DNA from: Brevipalpus yothersi
Taxonomy: Eukaryota > Arthropoda > Arachnida > Trombidiformes > Tenuipalpidae
Direction: 5' to 3'
Assembly: GCA_003956705.1 (NCBI GenBank)
Contig: QZCP01000154.1
Span: forward strand, 32,317 to 96,316
DNA: 64,000 nt
The position numbers were made by a program, and so were the translations under genes. A model generated the notes under the pieces. That model was not told the origin of the DNA. It saw nothing but the letters and a program-made list of their open reading frames with translations, and searched no databases. Of the stretch, positions 31,701 to 42,247 are shown piece after piece (the first letter of the stretch is position 1; each line of letters opens with the position of its first letter).

Positions 31701-31885
31701 GAACAACCTGATTGTGAATGATAACTTCCTATCATCATTTCATCTTCCACTATGGGAACACCTAATTTTCTTTGAAGTTTACTACTTATGACTGATATAT
31801 TAGCACCAGAATCAAAAAGAGCAGGTACAACTAAACTATTGATCATAGATAACACATGAATTAGGTGAGTTTGCTCAGGCTTCAT
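28796..31885 (-). CDS. pol: Pol of Ty3-type retrotransposon 1 (1029 aa)
   Basis: Domains in order: an aspartic protease with LFDSGANIS near residue 20; reverse transcriptase with LDISCGFWHIKM and the YIDD active site (YIDDILIH); RNase H starting TDASRVGIGG; an integrase zinc finger H-x4-H...C-x2-C (HLEFGHVG, CETC); and an integrase core with AIDTV, LSDNY and CNGLVE, where the last two acidic residues are 35 apart. A GPF-type segment (RRLGPFKILEKI) closes the protein; no chromodomain is seen. The ATG at 31885-31883 overlaps the gag stop (TAATG), but the frame is -1 to gag and a slippery heptamer lies just before, so a Gag-Pol fusion by frameshifting is the likely route. The ORF is intact and probably functional. 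Confidence 0.93.
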   Translation of the reverse strand: MKPEQTHLIHVLSMINSLVVPALFDSGANISVISSKLQRKLGVPIVEDEMMIGSYHSQSGCSGYIIVPVTIGLVTEEIKLFVVPDSKQDFILGLDNINRFELNFGSDYRIIQRIEFEGEITENEIQLIIYPSDYEVNYSEFSSKQDLINDILSQYSNIFAKHKYDVGCINLESCRIDLKSEIPISLKPYRCSEKDQKLLENQLNLLLKYNLIRKSFSPYSFPVTLVNKKDEGEKSRSCIDFRQLNKIAIADNFPFPRIEDIIDKLSGSKYFTTLDISCGFWHIKMKEDHINRTGFVTQNDHYEWLVMPFGYRNSPAIFQRVIYRILEKYNLRDFAHNYIDDILIHSGSLEEHKMHVESVLNAFEKESIKLKLSKCKFFQTEVDYLGHHISENQISPLNSNTIAIEKFPRPHNIKSLQCFLGKVNYYRKFIPNVTEILAPLFMLLKKSNPFQWNDEAEKAFNQIRILLSSSPILQIYDPKKHCFVQTDASRVGIGGVLKQEGSDRKLHPVAYFSKKLQPHHKNYGASELECYAIVETLDYWHHYLYGKNFTVITDHQALKWLSKMKKPNSRLFNWSLKLSQYDINIQYRPGHQNAEADALSRSPVLDDYHHERHPKWINLLIKPEKENQKFPTNLGMHLPHYCHEQHIKIVNLLTKEEITRAQALENQGMHLPSKKDPHGIITRKKGLFTQIFIPPSLREKLIHQFHLEFGHVGTKKTLQMISKTYYWPDMTNDIKNFINACETCQLNKIKRARRLGTLSSLPHPKNPFDLIAIDTVSGFEGYNSRQRYLHLAIDQFTRFLWVSTSRHQKAKDFQKLIQDILKIGQSKTILSDNYPSIRSKSFQDFLSSSKISIIFTPPHTPKCNGLVERVNQTLIDRLRCKYHENPTKSWTTLVNLCVEEYNNSLHDSTGFSPRFLLTGISSFENSLIQCPSLNDARKLAYKNSLRSHEKNKTIYDSKHVPCRFQIGDLVLIDSNTFGKLEPRRLGPFKILEKISENSYKLEFPSGMKRNNLVNSEQMHPFHESRPSKD

Positions 31886-32772
31886 TAGTTTAAAGCTTTC
31901 TTAAAAGGTTGTTGAGGGACAGGGACAATTTCTGTTTTTTGTTTCTTGTTTCTGTTGAAGCAATCAGCAGACCAATGGAATCGATTCTTGAAACCCAAAT
32001 TTTCACAAATTAGACATGGTGATGGAGGCTTCCTTTTCTTAGGATAATTTGGGAATTTGGATTGATTGTGGTTCCTTTTAGGAACAAAATTTTGTGGCTT
32101 ATGATCTCTTAGCTTGTTATTGGCTTCAGCTCGACTTGCAATTTCATAGAACTGATCCATAGTCTGAGGCTTCACAGAAATGAATGGAGAGGAAAGATAA
32201 GAAGGTAGTCCATCGATCATAAGAGATATGATGTCTCCTTCAGGAAGATTAGCAAGAGTTCCAAGCCTACGCTTGGCTCGATAATAATCAATTATACCCT
32301 TGGATGGGTCATACTTCATGCGAGTGAATTCAATCAGAGGGCTCAAAATTCTTAGATCAAATCGATTTTTAAAAAGGATCTTAAGTTGCTCAAAACTCAA
32401 ATCATTATGATGCTTCCTGGTGGTCATATACCATTCAAGGGCTTCTCCCTTCAAATGGTTACCAATAAGTAGAATTTTACTATTATCATCATAGTTTTGG
32501 ATCCTAGCTAGTTCCTCAAAACGAGCAATCCAATTCTCTACAGAAACTTCACTATCATCACCTTGGAAGTCAGGCAAAATGATTGAGCAATGAGATATCG
32601 AAAGATTGTTTTGGGATGATTGAGAAGGCAAACCGGAAACTATTTCGATTGTTGTTGGTGGCATTTGGGATCCAATTTCGGGTTCATTTGTCTCCTCAAT
32701 TAAACTTGCAGTTGGTCTGGGATCATTGCTTGATTGAGATGTGGTGTCTCTTCTAGTTTTTCTTGGTGGCAT
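31885..32772 (-). CDS. gag: Gag of Ty3-type retrotransposon 1 (295 aa)
   Basis: The protein starts MPPRKTRRDTTSQ and has a capsid-like middle (VENWIARFEELARI, GEALEWYMTTRKHH, IIDYYRAKRRLG). A basic C-terminus carries one zinc knuckle with unusual spacing, C-x2-C-x9-H-x4-C (CLICENLGFKNRFHW then SADC). Gag packages element RNA in cytoplasmic particles. The paralog in element 2 (38193-39074) is clearly homologous along its length. The stop is TAA at 31887-31885, immediately after the slippery TTTAAAC. Confidence 0.88.
   Translation of the reverse strand: MPPRKTRRDTTSQSSNDPRPTASLIEETNEPEIGSQMPPTTIEIVSGLPSQSSQNNLSISHCSIILPDFQGDDSEVSVENWIARFEELARIQNYDDNSKILLIGNHLKGEALEWYMTTRKHHNDLSFEQLKILFKNRFDLRILSPLIEFTRMKYDPSKGIIDYYRAKRRLGTLANLPEGDIISLMIDGLPSYLSSPFISVKPQTMDQFYEIASRAEANNKLRDHKPQNFVPKRNHNQSKFPNYPKKRKPPSPCLICENLGFKNRFHWSADCFNRNKKQKTEIVPVPQQPFKKALN
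31888..31894 (-). promoter_or_regulatory. -1 frameshift site TTTAAAC before the gag stop
   Basis: On the minus strand, gag reads GCT TTA AAC TAA. T-TTA-AAC is a canonical slippery heptamer in the correct phase, and slipping by -1 leads into the open pol frame. The same arrangement exists in element 2. Confidence 0.75.
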
Positions 32773-33799
32773 CTTGGTTTGAGATGATATCAGGTGAAAC
32801 TTTATTTCGGGACCAGGCCGAAGAGCACTTGGAAAAAACTTTTCTTGATTGCTTGAAAATTATTGATGATGCTCAAGATTGAGTTTGATTGGATATTCGG
32901 TTGATTTTGGAGCCAAATTGATTGAATTTATATTGTAAGGGATTATGATAAAATCTGGACTGAAATCTCTTGTTAAAGCGATTGGATAAGTTGATTTTTT
33001 CTAGTTGAAATAAATAACTCGTAACTGATGAATTCAAGTGTTCAAATTGATGTAGAGTTGATTCAATTCGTAAGGTGAGATTGTTCGTGCGATGGAATCA
33101 AAACAATCCAAACTGAAACCAATGATGAGAATATTGAAGCCAATAGAGGATCATAAATGGATAGTGAGACACCAAATTTAGAGTCAATGAATATGGAAAT
33201 TTTGGTGACACCAGAATAATTATGTGAATAGAAATAAATATGGTGATATTATGGTGAACAACAGCACAATGATGTGAATAGCTCCACAATAGAACCAAGA
33301 TGGGAGGTGATTTCAAACCAAAACAAGTGTTTGATTAAAGATAATGATGAAGTTGATGAGTTCGAGAAGAGAGTTAATGAACTTCAAAATAGGAACCAAT
33401 TTTGGGAATATTCGAATCAATGGAATGTGATAGATGAGAGAATTGAACACCAAAACCAGAACCAGTTAATTTCCAAAAATGATCAACAAAAGCACAGTGA
33501 TACAGTTTGCTGTATATTTAAGTTGATCAGAAGAATATAAAACATCCACTAAAGCGAGGAATGAAGCTGAACTTAACAATAAGGTGTTTATATTCAAAAT
33601 TGTCAAAAGTGTTAGATGAATCAGATCAATTATGGAACAAATGATTGTTTGAAAGAAATTCACTCTTTGAGATGACATGAAGACAAGATGGCGAGTGAAA
33701 AGGATTTGAAAGTCTTTGTTCCGTGGAAAACCGGTGAAATGTCAATGAGTGAGACAAGAGAGCATGAACACAGCGAAACCGAAAAAAGTCTCGGTGGAA
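32773..33799. other. Untranslated leader of retrotransposon 1
   Basis: About 1 kb between the 5' LTR and the gag start. Short frames have no recognisable content. On the minus strand, TTCCACCGAGA (33789-33799) directly follows the LTR, where a primer-binding site belongs. The same 11 bases follow the 5' LTR of element 2. It does not begin TGG. Confidence 0.6.
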
Positions 33800-34208
33800 T
33801 GTAAGTTTTTCGGCGGTTAGAATGAATTCTTATTCGGAAGACGGAAACTTTGATTTAGGATCAATTATTGAATTATAATTAAACACAGAAATACTTATTC
33901 AGTTAGTGATTAAGATTAATGATTGAGAGATGGAGTTTTCACTATTAGATCTTATATTGGTTATATTCAGTTGGACATGTATTGTAATAATGAAATTATG
34001 GATATTATGTAGCTGTTGCTTTTATACTAAATTGAGGATCATAATAGGAACAGTTGAGTGAGAATTAAATATACTAAATCGTGTGATCAGAGGGTTGCGC
34101 TTCCGGATAATTAATAATTAATACTGCTGATGCTATAGTGTTCATCCGTTAATCGACGTGTCATTCAATGTTTCTGGATCTTTCTTGGAGAAAACTCAAA
34201 TCCTTACA
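33800..34208 (-). repeat. 5' LTR of retrotransposon 1
   Basis: 409 bp, differing from the 3' LTR at one base that I could find. It holds the promoter of the element on the minus strand. Confidence 0.92.
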
Positions 34209-34811
34209 AGTTATTTTCGAAGATTTTCCCGGAGCCCTCTACTGACACACGCACTAGCCAGATAGATATGCTCTCATCTAAGCTGTAATATTTTATACCC
34301 ATTATCTTTTATATTCGGTCCATTTACAGAACTATGAGCATTCCTTCTTGAGTATCTTTTTTGGTCAGAGATCTCATCATTTTATTGGTGAATGCATCAT
34401 CCCAATTTTACGCGACTTTGTAACAAAAAAGGGAAACTCAGAACAGTTATCGCTCACGACAAGGGTCAGATAAATCAAACACTTTGAGAGCTGTTTATCA
34501 GAGAGAAGAGCTTATCACCTCTCTTAACACTATCCAATCTCTTCACAAGAATACTGATCACTTATCACTGCTTATTCGTGTACAGCAGTGCAGTGTGTAG
34601 TGAATTCACTAGCAATTCATGTTATTCAGTGGTATCTCAAGTTTAAATCCCAACAGTGTCTCCATTTTTCCAAAGTTTTTGAAAAGCATTCCTGTTAAGA
34701 CATTATGAAATTATAGTTACACAATATTTGAACCATTTCCTCACTTTCAATATGAACAATTGTCCCAGTCACAGCTGTTCGAATGCAAAAAGTTCGAGAA
34801 TTTATTTCAAA
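34209..34811. repeat. Spacer between A7 and A8, right part
   Basis: Copy of 12840-13446. A vestigial exon 1 (TTTTTTGGTCAGAGATCTC, near 34356) and exon-2 start (CAAAAAAGGGAAACTCAGAACAGTTATC) are present. CAGCTG is at 34772-34777. The octamer position reads TTATTCGTGTACAGC. Confidence 0.55.
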
Positions 34812-35732
34812 ATGTCTTTCATGGTAAGAGATAGAATTGTTCCACCGTTATACCTATCATCCCCAAATTAATTTGATCTGTATAACTATTTTATTTTACA
34901 ACAATCATCGTTTCGTGTAAAGATTGAATCGACTAGAAGTGAGGAGCTGAGAGAAACTATTCGTGAACTTCTAAGCAATCGGAATCAAAGTACAAAATTC
35001 AAACAAGTGATTGAAAAAATCATTGATGAGAATATCCATAATCTCAGTGTTGAAATGGAAGATAACCATGAAGGCTCAGGTTCTATGATGTTTACTGAGA
35101 AGGGGAAACAAAGTTACTATGAACAGCTTCCTCTGCTGTTTATAAAGGATGAAAAAGCAATCTTTGAAAATTTTCAGGACTCTAATCTGGAAACATCGTT
35201 GACACCTCATCTCCCCCAAACTTCAAAGCAAATCACGGAAGAATTCAATCCACCTCCAAAATACCCAAAGGCAACCAATATACCAACTTCTCTGGAATCG
35301 GGGATGAATTTGAAAACTGAAAGGGCCACTCCAAAGAGTATGGGGCCTGATCCAGATTTAACTTTGATGGATAGTCAAGGAGAATACAAACTTCAACTGA
35401 CTGATGAGAATATTCAGACTTTTTCTAACAAAGGCTATAAATATCAGATCTACTACAAAGGGCAAGCTATCAGTAAAGATCAACTGAAGCAAATCTTAAA
35501 GAACAAAGTCATCAAATTGAAATCTGGATTCTTTCTCTGCCCATTGCATAAGGACTGTCAATATTCAAGCGAGAAATTATCAATGAAGAGCAAACATCAA
35601 TCCAATCAAGAAGTTTTGAGACATATTGGAGTTGCTTTCATCACATATCTGTGTAGACATTGTTTCCATAAATCATATCGTTTGTCTAATTTTTATGCAC
35701 ATCTCAGAGTTCACTCTAAGTCATCAAATTGA
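34812..35732 (+). CDS. A8: one-module zinc-finger family protein (273 aa)
   Basis: Exon 1 is 34812-34823 (Met-Ser-Phe-Met) and exon 2 is 34923-35732, with a 99-bp intron ending GTGTAAAG. The architecture equals A5: helical N-terminus IESTRSEELRETIRELL, acidic linker without module 1, one module with YQIYYKGQAISK, CPLHKDC and the finger YLCRHC, HLRVH, then the novel KSSN tail. It differs from A5 by scattered substitutions (for example NHEGSGSMMFTEKG against DEKPSDSMMCTQEG), so the duplication is not brand new. All finger ligands are present. The frame is intact. Confidence 0.72.
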
Positions 35733-35930
35733 AATCTGGATTCTTTCTCTACCACCCACATGAGGACTGTCCATATTCCAACGTTCCAAGAAGTATTTTC
35801 CAAGTAGGCTGGAAAAAACCTCCGCATAAATATGATGTGAAGCTACATACTGCGATGGCTTTCATCACGTACTTTGGCAGATACTGTTTTTGCAAAGCTC
35901 ATCATCTATGATGTATGACCATCTTAAACT
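35733..35930 (+). pseudogene. Module 2 tail fragment fused behind A8
   Basis: It follows the A8 stop and encodes KSGFFLYHPHEDCPYS, an insertion-bearing PRSIFQVGWKKPPHKYDV part, HTAMAFITYFGRYC and KAHHL. The finger has lost its first Cys (YFGRYC). It matches the fragment behind A5 and the beta-type module 2 of A11 and A6. As it lacks its own start it should not be translated. Confidence 0.7.
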
Positions 35931-37005
35931 CCATCAGATGAATGAATTGCAATGTGTTTCGAAAAGTATCAACTGACTGTCAACAGTTCCTTGACAATTT
36001 TGAATCATCATAAATAGAAGTATGAGCTTATCGATAGTCAGTACTGATAATCTTAAAATTTTGGATATGGATAAAAGCTTATCACTATTATTTTTCCTCT
36101 TCACACCAGATAAAAAGTCATTATCAAGGATTTACATGGATTTTAAATGAAGATAATTAATTGAATTATTTTCAAAGTTTCTGTTTTTGCCTCCCTTAAA
36201 CATGCATGCTAACCTGAACTTTCAGTTGAGCTGTAATATTTTATTACATTATACATGTATACTATCACTACTATTCTCCATTTACATCGTCCCATCTACA
36301 CTATTATTATTACTATTACTATTATCGATCATTTCAGTTCTAACCTTCATTCAGCACAGTGAGTTATAAGAGAAAGATCCCACATCAGGTCTTCAAGATA
36401 TTCTCTGCAGAGGGATTCAAGTTGAATCATTCAACCCTTAAGATTCGAGTGAGTGATCAGAAAATCAGACATAGGTGGAGCTATTTGAGAGTTTCTCATA
36501 TCGAGATGAGAAATATTACCAGTTCTCATTAGTTTTCAATCCCGGTAAACTTTTTTGCGCCAAAAGACCGGAAAAACAATGTGCTCCAGTGTGTAGCACA
36601 GCGATTGGGCATCACTTCCTGTTGTTAAAATAGTAATGTTTATCTATTATGACCGAGGACTTGTTGATTTTCAAAGTTTTGTATCAAAACTGAGTTTTGA
36701 AAAACTTTTTTCAACCTGTTGAGTTTGTTTGCGTGCTTTAAGTGTGCTCGTATGAATTGGAATGATTAAGAAGTTTAAATCAAGATAATCCACTTGTGGG
36801 TCAGTAGCTCTTGATCATTTACAACTTTTGGAAGCTGATGGCTAAAGTGATCCACGTGTTAAGCAGTAATTCACTTACTATTCCTGGTTTTATACTCTTA
36901 TACTTTTTCCGTGACACCATTTGACAGTGTCTGGTAGACATCAGGGATAGCTTATTTTACATGAAATTCTGTTGGTTTCAGGCCCAATTCTCTGGATGCC
37001 GTACA
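35931..37005. repeat. Spacer between A8 and B2
   Basis: Copy of 14571-15726. It contains a TTATTATTACTATTACTATTA simple repeat near 36304 and the conserved B leader ending GGCCCAATTCTCTGGATGCCGTA. Confidence 0.6.
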
Positions 37006-37063
37006 ATGGAACAATTTACAGATGGCTTGATGGACCATCGCCATCTCAATTTGTTGGACTATG

Positions 37064-37464
37064 TGTAAGGATATAGAGAGCATCAATTCAGGATCCTACA
37101 ATATACGATGTACTCCAATATAAAGGATTATCATTTCTTCACCGGAAGCTAACTTCCGTATACAATTCTCATCCCAATCGTATGATCAGCTCTCCCAGTT
37201 TTCTCGATATACACATCAGCATAATTATCCCTATTAAATATATAATACAAATCACTATGATAGTCGACATTCAGTTTTCATCTCTGATTGAATTAAGATC
37301 AAATTATGTATTTTCATTCATGATCATAATCAGTTCTGATTCTTGATTGTATTCTGTTGATTGATGATTGATCCCATAAATGATCCATTATAGTCCTTTC
37401 TGATTAATCTACTAAAATATAAACAATTCTGACCGTCATACAGAAAGTGAAATCGCTTCATTCT
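37064..37464 (+). repeat. 5' LTR of retrotransposon 2
   Basis: It starts TGTAAGGATATAG. It is followed by TATA and TTCCACCGAGA (37469-37479), the motif also found after the 5' LTR of element 1. Confidence 0.9.
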
Positions 37465-38192
37465 TATATTCCACCGAGATTTCTCTGGTTGCCGGTGTCT
37501 CTAGCTCTTAAGCTGTTTATTTCAGTAGAAGTGGCGCTGGTTTTCTCTGTCACACCTGAACAGACATTTTGCTGTTTTTCCATTGTTCAGACTGTTTTAA
37601 CCAAGTCTTATCCATCCACAATCGATCCATATTGGGCTTTTCTGCTCACTGTTCATTACAATTGACAATTGATTCTGACCAAATACTTTTCTACTTAATT
37701 CCCAAAACTGATCCATCATACATCATCACTCGATTATCAAAATAATCAGATGTTTCATGTTCTGATTAATATTTTCTAACATCGCGACTGATTGTTTCGG
37801 TTGTATTTCTGGTGCTGGTTTGGTGTATTTTGTGTGAAACTGTTTTGGAATCTGACCAATTATCGCACAATAGTCTTGGATATATTTACTTCATTGATCG
37901 TGGAAATCTGGTAAATTTGCGTCTAATCATTTTTCAATTTTCTATCAGTTATTACACATTACTGGTCATATTCATTCCAATACATAATTGATCGAGCTCC
38001 AAACATCACTTGCTGTACCGTTCCTGATCCTGATCGAGCTCATATACATTCATCTAATACATTTTACTGGGAAGATTTGAACATCATTGAAGCTTATTTT
38101 GGTTCCATTCCATCTCGTTCATTTTGCATTGTCAAGTTACTCAACATATTGACGATTAATTCTGTACCCATCGCTGACGGAACATATCAAAA
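37465..38192. other. Untranslated leader of retrotransposon 2
   Basis: About 0.7 kb, without a recognised gene. The primer-binding region near 37469 does not start TGG, so tRNA priming is not obvious. Confidence 0.55.
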
Positions 38193-39074
38193 ATGGTTCC
38201 AAAAAGGACAACAAAAAATTCTTCTCATGGTAGAGATCAAGTGGGAAGATCAACAAGTGAAGATACGATCGAATGTGTGGTTGAAACTTCAAGACCAACA
38301 ACAATCATCGAACAAGTATCGGGTTTGCCTGAAAATGATCCAATTGACAGTCTCTCATTCCCAGAAAACTCTATCATGCTTCCTCCTTTTCATGGTAACA
38401 GTTGTGAGATCTCGATAGAGAATTGGATTAGCCGATTCGAAGAGTTAGCTGAATTGAAATGTTTAAATGATAGGTCAAAGATAGTTTTAATTGGAAACTA
38501 TCTTCGAGAAGAAGCTCTCGACTGGTACATGACGATTAGGAGGCACAACAATGATATGAGTTTCGATAAGCTGAAAAGTTTATTCTCTAATCGATTCGGA
38601 CTTCGTGTTTTGAGTCCTCTAATTGAACTTACTAGATTGAAATACGATCCAGTTAAAGGTATTACTGATTATTATCAGACAAAACGTAGGCTAGGTAGTC
38701 TTGCTGAACTTCCTGAAAGTCACATCATTTCTCTGATGATTGAAGGTTTACCATCACATTTGTCTGCTCCATTTATTGCTGTGAAACCATTGACCATGGA
38801 TCACTTTTTTGAAATTGCTAGCCGTTCAGAAGCTAGTTTTAAATTAAGAGAACATTCCAAGATCCAAAATAGTTCCAACAACAAAAAATATCAGAACAAC
38901 AATCGATTCACTCCTTATCCTAAGAAGAAGAGGCCATCAGGTCCTTGCAGAATTTGTGAGAATCTTGGCTTTAAGAATAGATACCATTGGTCAAGTGAGT
39001 GTTTCAACAGAAATAAACAGCAGAAGTTCCAATCTTCCCCTGTCCAACAACCTATCAAGAAAGCTTTAAACTAA
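38193..39074 (+). CDS. gag: Gag of Ty3-type retrotransposon 2 (293 aa)
   Basis: Homologous to Gag of element 1. It has a capsid-like part (IENWISRFEELAEL, EEALDWYMTIRRH, ITDYYQTKRRLG) and a basic C-terminus with zinc knuckle C-x2-C-x9-H-x4-C (CRICENLGFKNRYHW then SSEC). The ATG at 38193 is chosen because the Gag similarity starts just downstream and the frame is open. It ends KKALN-TAA at 39072-39074, preceded by the slippery heptamer. The expected role is RNA packaging and particle assembly. Confidence 0.88.
   Translation: MVPKRTTKNSSHGRDQVGRSTSEDTIECVVETSRPTTIIEQVSGLPENDPIDSLSFPENSIMLPPFHGNSCEISIENWISRFEELAELKCLNDRSKIVLIGNYLREEALDWYMTIRRHNNDMSFDKLKSLFSNRFGLRVLSPLIELTRLKYDPVKGITDYYQTKRRLGSLAELPESHIISLMIEGLPSHLSAPFIAVKPLTMDHFFEIASRSEASFKLREHSKIQNSSNNKKYQNNNRFTPYPKKKRPSGPCRICENLGFKNRYHWSSECFNRNKQQKFQSSPVQQPIKKALN
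39065..39071 (+). promoter_or_regulatory. -1 frameshift site TTTAAAC before the gag stop
   Basis: Gag codons read GCT TTA AAC TAA TAA. Slipping by -1 at T-TTA-AAC leads to CTA ATA AAG CCT in the open pol frame. The position relative to the stop is identical to element 1. Confidence 0.78.
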
Positions 39075-42000
39075 TAAAGCCTGGGTCATCTCACCTGATT
39101 CTGATGCGCTCTATTATCAATTCTTCAATCGTTCCTGTTGTTCTTGATACTGGTGCTACAGTGTCACTGATCAGTAGGCGATTGCAAGGGGAATTAGGTG
39201 TTTCTATTAACAAAGAAGAGTGTGTTATACATAGTTTCAATTCACATTCAGATTGCTCAGGCTATTCAAGTATCACACTAACCATAGGTCTCATTACAGA
39301 AGTAATAACTTGCTATGTTGTTTCTAATCTTCATCATGATTTAATTTTAGGACTAGATAATATTCATCTATTCAAGCTTCAATTTGGATCCGATTATCGA
39401 GTTTTCCAGCAAATAGATTTTGAAGGTAATATGATTGAGAATGAAATTCTACTCCTCGATAATGCTTCTAATTCCCAAGTTAATTGTTCAATTCTTGAAA
39501 CTCAAAAGGATCAGCTTGATAAACTACTCTCGAAATATTCATCTGTCTTTTCGAAGCATAAGTTTGATATCGGTTGTATCGATTTGGAAACATGTAAGAT
39601 TGATCTCAAGTCAGATATTCCAATCACCCTCAGGCCTTATCGATGTTGCGAAAAGGATCAAAAATTGCTCGAAGATCAATTGAACTTACTTCTTGAACAC
39701 AATCTGATTCGAAAGTCCAATTCTCCATATTCATTTCCAATAACTCTCGTCAATAAGAAGGATGGAGGTGAGAAGGCTAGGCTCTGTATAGATTTTCGAC
39801 AGCTCAATAAGATAACAATCGCTGATAATTTTCCTTTTCCTAGAATTGAAGACATAATTGACAAAGTTTCTGGTAGCAAGTATTTCACAACTTTAGATAT
39901 TAGTTCTAGTTTCTGGCATATTAAGATGCATGAAGATCATATCCATCGCACAGGTTTTGTTAGTCAGAATGATCACTACGAATGGATTGTTATGCCTTTT
40001 GGGTATCGGAATAGTCCAGCTATTTTCCAACGAGCTCTCTTTCGAGTCTTGGAGAAGTATGGATTGACAAAGTTTGCCCATAATTATATCGATGATGTTT
40101 TGATTCACTCTTCCACCTTCAAGGATCATTTGAGGGATGTTGAAGCTGTTCTTTATGCCTTTCAAAAAGAGAATATAAAATGTGGACTTCACAAGTGTAG
40201 GATAGGAGATAGAAAAGCAATTTATCTAGGCCATCTTCTAACTGAAAATCATGTAGCTCCCATTAACAGCAATACTGAAGCAATAGAAAAATTTCCTCGT
40301 CCCGAGAATCTTAAATCATTACAACGTTTTTTAGGGAAAATCAATTACTATAGAAAATTCATTCCCAGTGTCACTGAAATTTTGCATCCTCTATTCACTC
40401 TTTTGAAAAAATCTAATCCATTCAAATGGAATGATGAAGCTGAAAAATCTTTCAATCAGATTAAGACCCTTCTCTGCTCTTCTCCCGTTCTTCAAATCTA
40501 TGACCCGAAGAAACATTGCTATGTGCAGACAGATGCTAGTAGAATAGGTATTGGTGGGGTATTGAAACAAGAAGGTACAGATAAAATGCTCCATCCGGTT
40601 GCTTATTTCTCCAAGAAGTTACAAGATTATCAGCTGAACTATGGCACTAGTGAATTAGAATGTTATGCTATAGTGGAATCCTTGGATTATTGGCATCATT
40701 ATTTATATGGCAAGAGTTTCACAGTAATCACTGATCATCAAGCCTTACAGTGGCTTAGTAAAATGAAAAAACATCGTTCTCGTCTTTTCAATTGGTCTCT
40801 CAAGTTAGCCCAATACGATTTTAATATCCAGTACAAACCTGGACGTCAAAACGCTGAAGCGGACGCGCTCTCACGTTGTCCAGTCCTGGAGAATTATCAT
40901 CATGAGCTTCATCCTAAGATCATCAACAACATCACCAAATCTGATTCAAATCAGAATCCAAATCTCTCAAATGAGGGCATAAATTTGCCAATGTTCAACC
41001 ATGAACAATATCAAAAGTTGATCCATCTTCTGACAAAAGAAGAATTACAACGAGAACAAACACTCGAAAATGAAATGGGCATAAATTTGCCGAAAAGTAA
41101 AGATCCCGATGGAATTGCCATCAGAAAAAAGGGACTTTTCATTCAAAAGTATCTCCCTTCTTCCCTGAGAACCAAGTTGATTGACGATTTCCATCTCAAT
41201 TTCGGCCATATCGGTACGAAAAAAACACTACAAATGATCGCAAAATCATATTTTTGGCCTAATATGACCAATGATGTTAAAGATTATATCGATAGTTGTG
41301 AAACTTGCCAGTTGAATAAGATCAAAAGATGTCCCAAATTGGGAACATTGTCATCTTTGCCTCATCCAAGGGGTCCATTCGAAATCTTAGCTATTGATAC
41401 TGTTAGTGGATTTGAGGGTTACAACTCAAGCCAACGCTATCTGCACCTAGCAATAGATCAATTCACACGTTTTCTTTGGGTCACTACTTCTAAACACCAA
41501 AAAGCCAAAGATTTCATTAATCTTATTGATACAGTTATGAAAATAGGAAAGCCAAAACTCATACTTAGTGACAACTATCTCTCTCTTCGTTCGAAAACTT
41601 TCAGAGATTTTCTCACATCTAACAGTATTGAGATTATATTCACATCTCCTCAAACTCCGAAAAGCAATGGCCTTGCAGAAAGAGTCAATCAAACAATTGT
41701 TGATCGTTTGAGATGCAAGATTTCAGAGAATCCAACAAAATCTTGGACCACTTTAGTTCAGAAATGTGTTTATGAATATAATAATTCTCTCCATAGTTCC
41801 ACAGATTTTTCTCCTCGATTCCTTCTCACTGGTATTTCTGATTTTGAAGACACTCTTGAAGACTGTCCCAATTTGAGGAAAGCTAGAGAATCAGCTTATA
41901 TGAATTCTGTTAAATCACACAATCTAAACAAGAAATTTTATGATTCTAAACATAATCCAATTAGGTTCCAAATTGGTGATCTTGTGCTCGTTGATATTGA

Positions 42001-42160
42001 GTCTCTTGACAAACTCGAACCTCGTAGAATTGGCCCATTTAAGGTTATTGAAAAAATCTCTGATAACTCATATCGATTGGATTTTCCACCTAACATAAGA
42101 AAGAATAATTTAGTTAATTCAGAAAAAATTCATCCCTACCATAAACGAAAGATTGTCTGA
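39072..42160 (+). CDS. pol: Pol of Ty3-type retrotransposon 2 (about 1018 aa from the first Met)
   Basis: The pol frame is open from the frameshift site; the first Met is at 39104. Order: protease (VLDTGATVSLIS, active Asp near residue 15 from that Met); reverse transcriptase with YIDDVLIH near 327; RNase H (TDASRIGIGG); an integrase zinc finger (HLNFGHIG, CETC, near 696-735); and an integrase catalytic core with AIDTV, LSDNY and SNGLAE (last spacing D-x35-E). A GPF segment (RRIGPFKVIEKI) follows. Unlike element 1 the gag stop and pol ATG do not overlap, which strengthens the frameshift reading. The ORF is intact. Confidence 0.92.
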
Positions 42161-42236
42161 TCTTGTGTTTAACATTTAATCGTATTTTCTCTTTTTCATG
42201 AACAAAGTCTCACACTTCATCCCGGAACGAAGGCTC

Positions 42237-42247
42237 AAAGACAGGGG
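42237..42247 (+). other. Polypurine tract of retrotransposon 2
   Basis: AAAGACAGGGG directly precedes the 3' LTR, the position of the plus-strand primer. Confidence 0.75.

Larger units (their letters stand above)
28294..34208 (-). mobile_element. Ty3-type LTR retrotransposon 1 (5915 bp, complete)
   Basis: Two 409-bp LTRs, each TGTAAG...CTTACA on the plus strand, flank gag and pol on the minus strand. I found a single difference between the LTRs (T at 28309 against C at 33815). A 4-bp target duplication AGTT flanks the element at 28290-28293 and 34209-34212. Removing the element and one AGTT restores the spacer seen near 12835. Gag, protease, reverse transcriptase, RNase H and integrase are uninterrupted. 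There is no env ORF and about 1 kb of noncoding DNA lies between the 5' LTR and gag. The insertion is recent. Confidence 0.93.

Noticed and set aside
28294..34208. Possible endogenous retrovirus
   Set aside because: No env ORF is present after pol; the arrangement is that of a Ty3-type retrotransposon.
36302..36330. TTA/ACT microsatellite as an array boundary
   Set aside because: It is a short local repeat within a spacer whose flanks match the other spacer copy.
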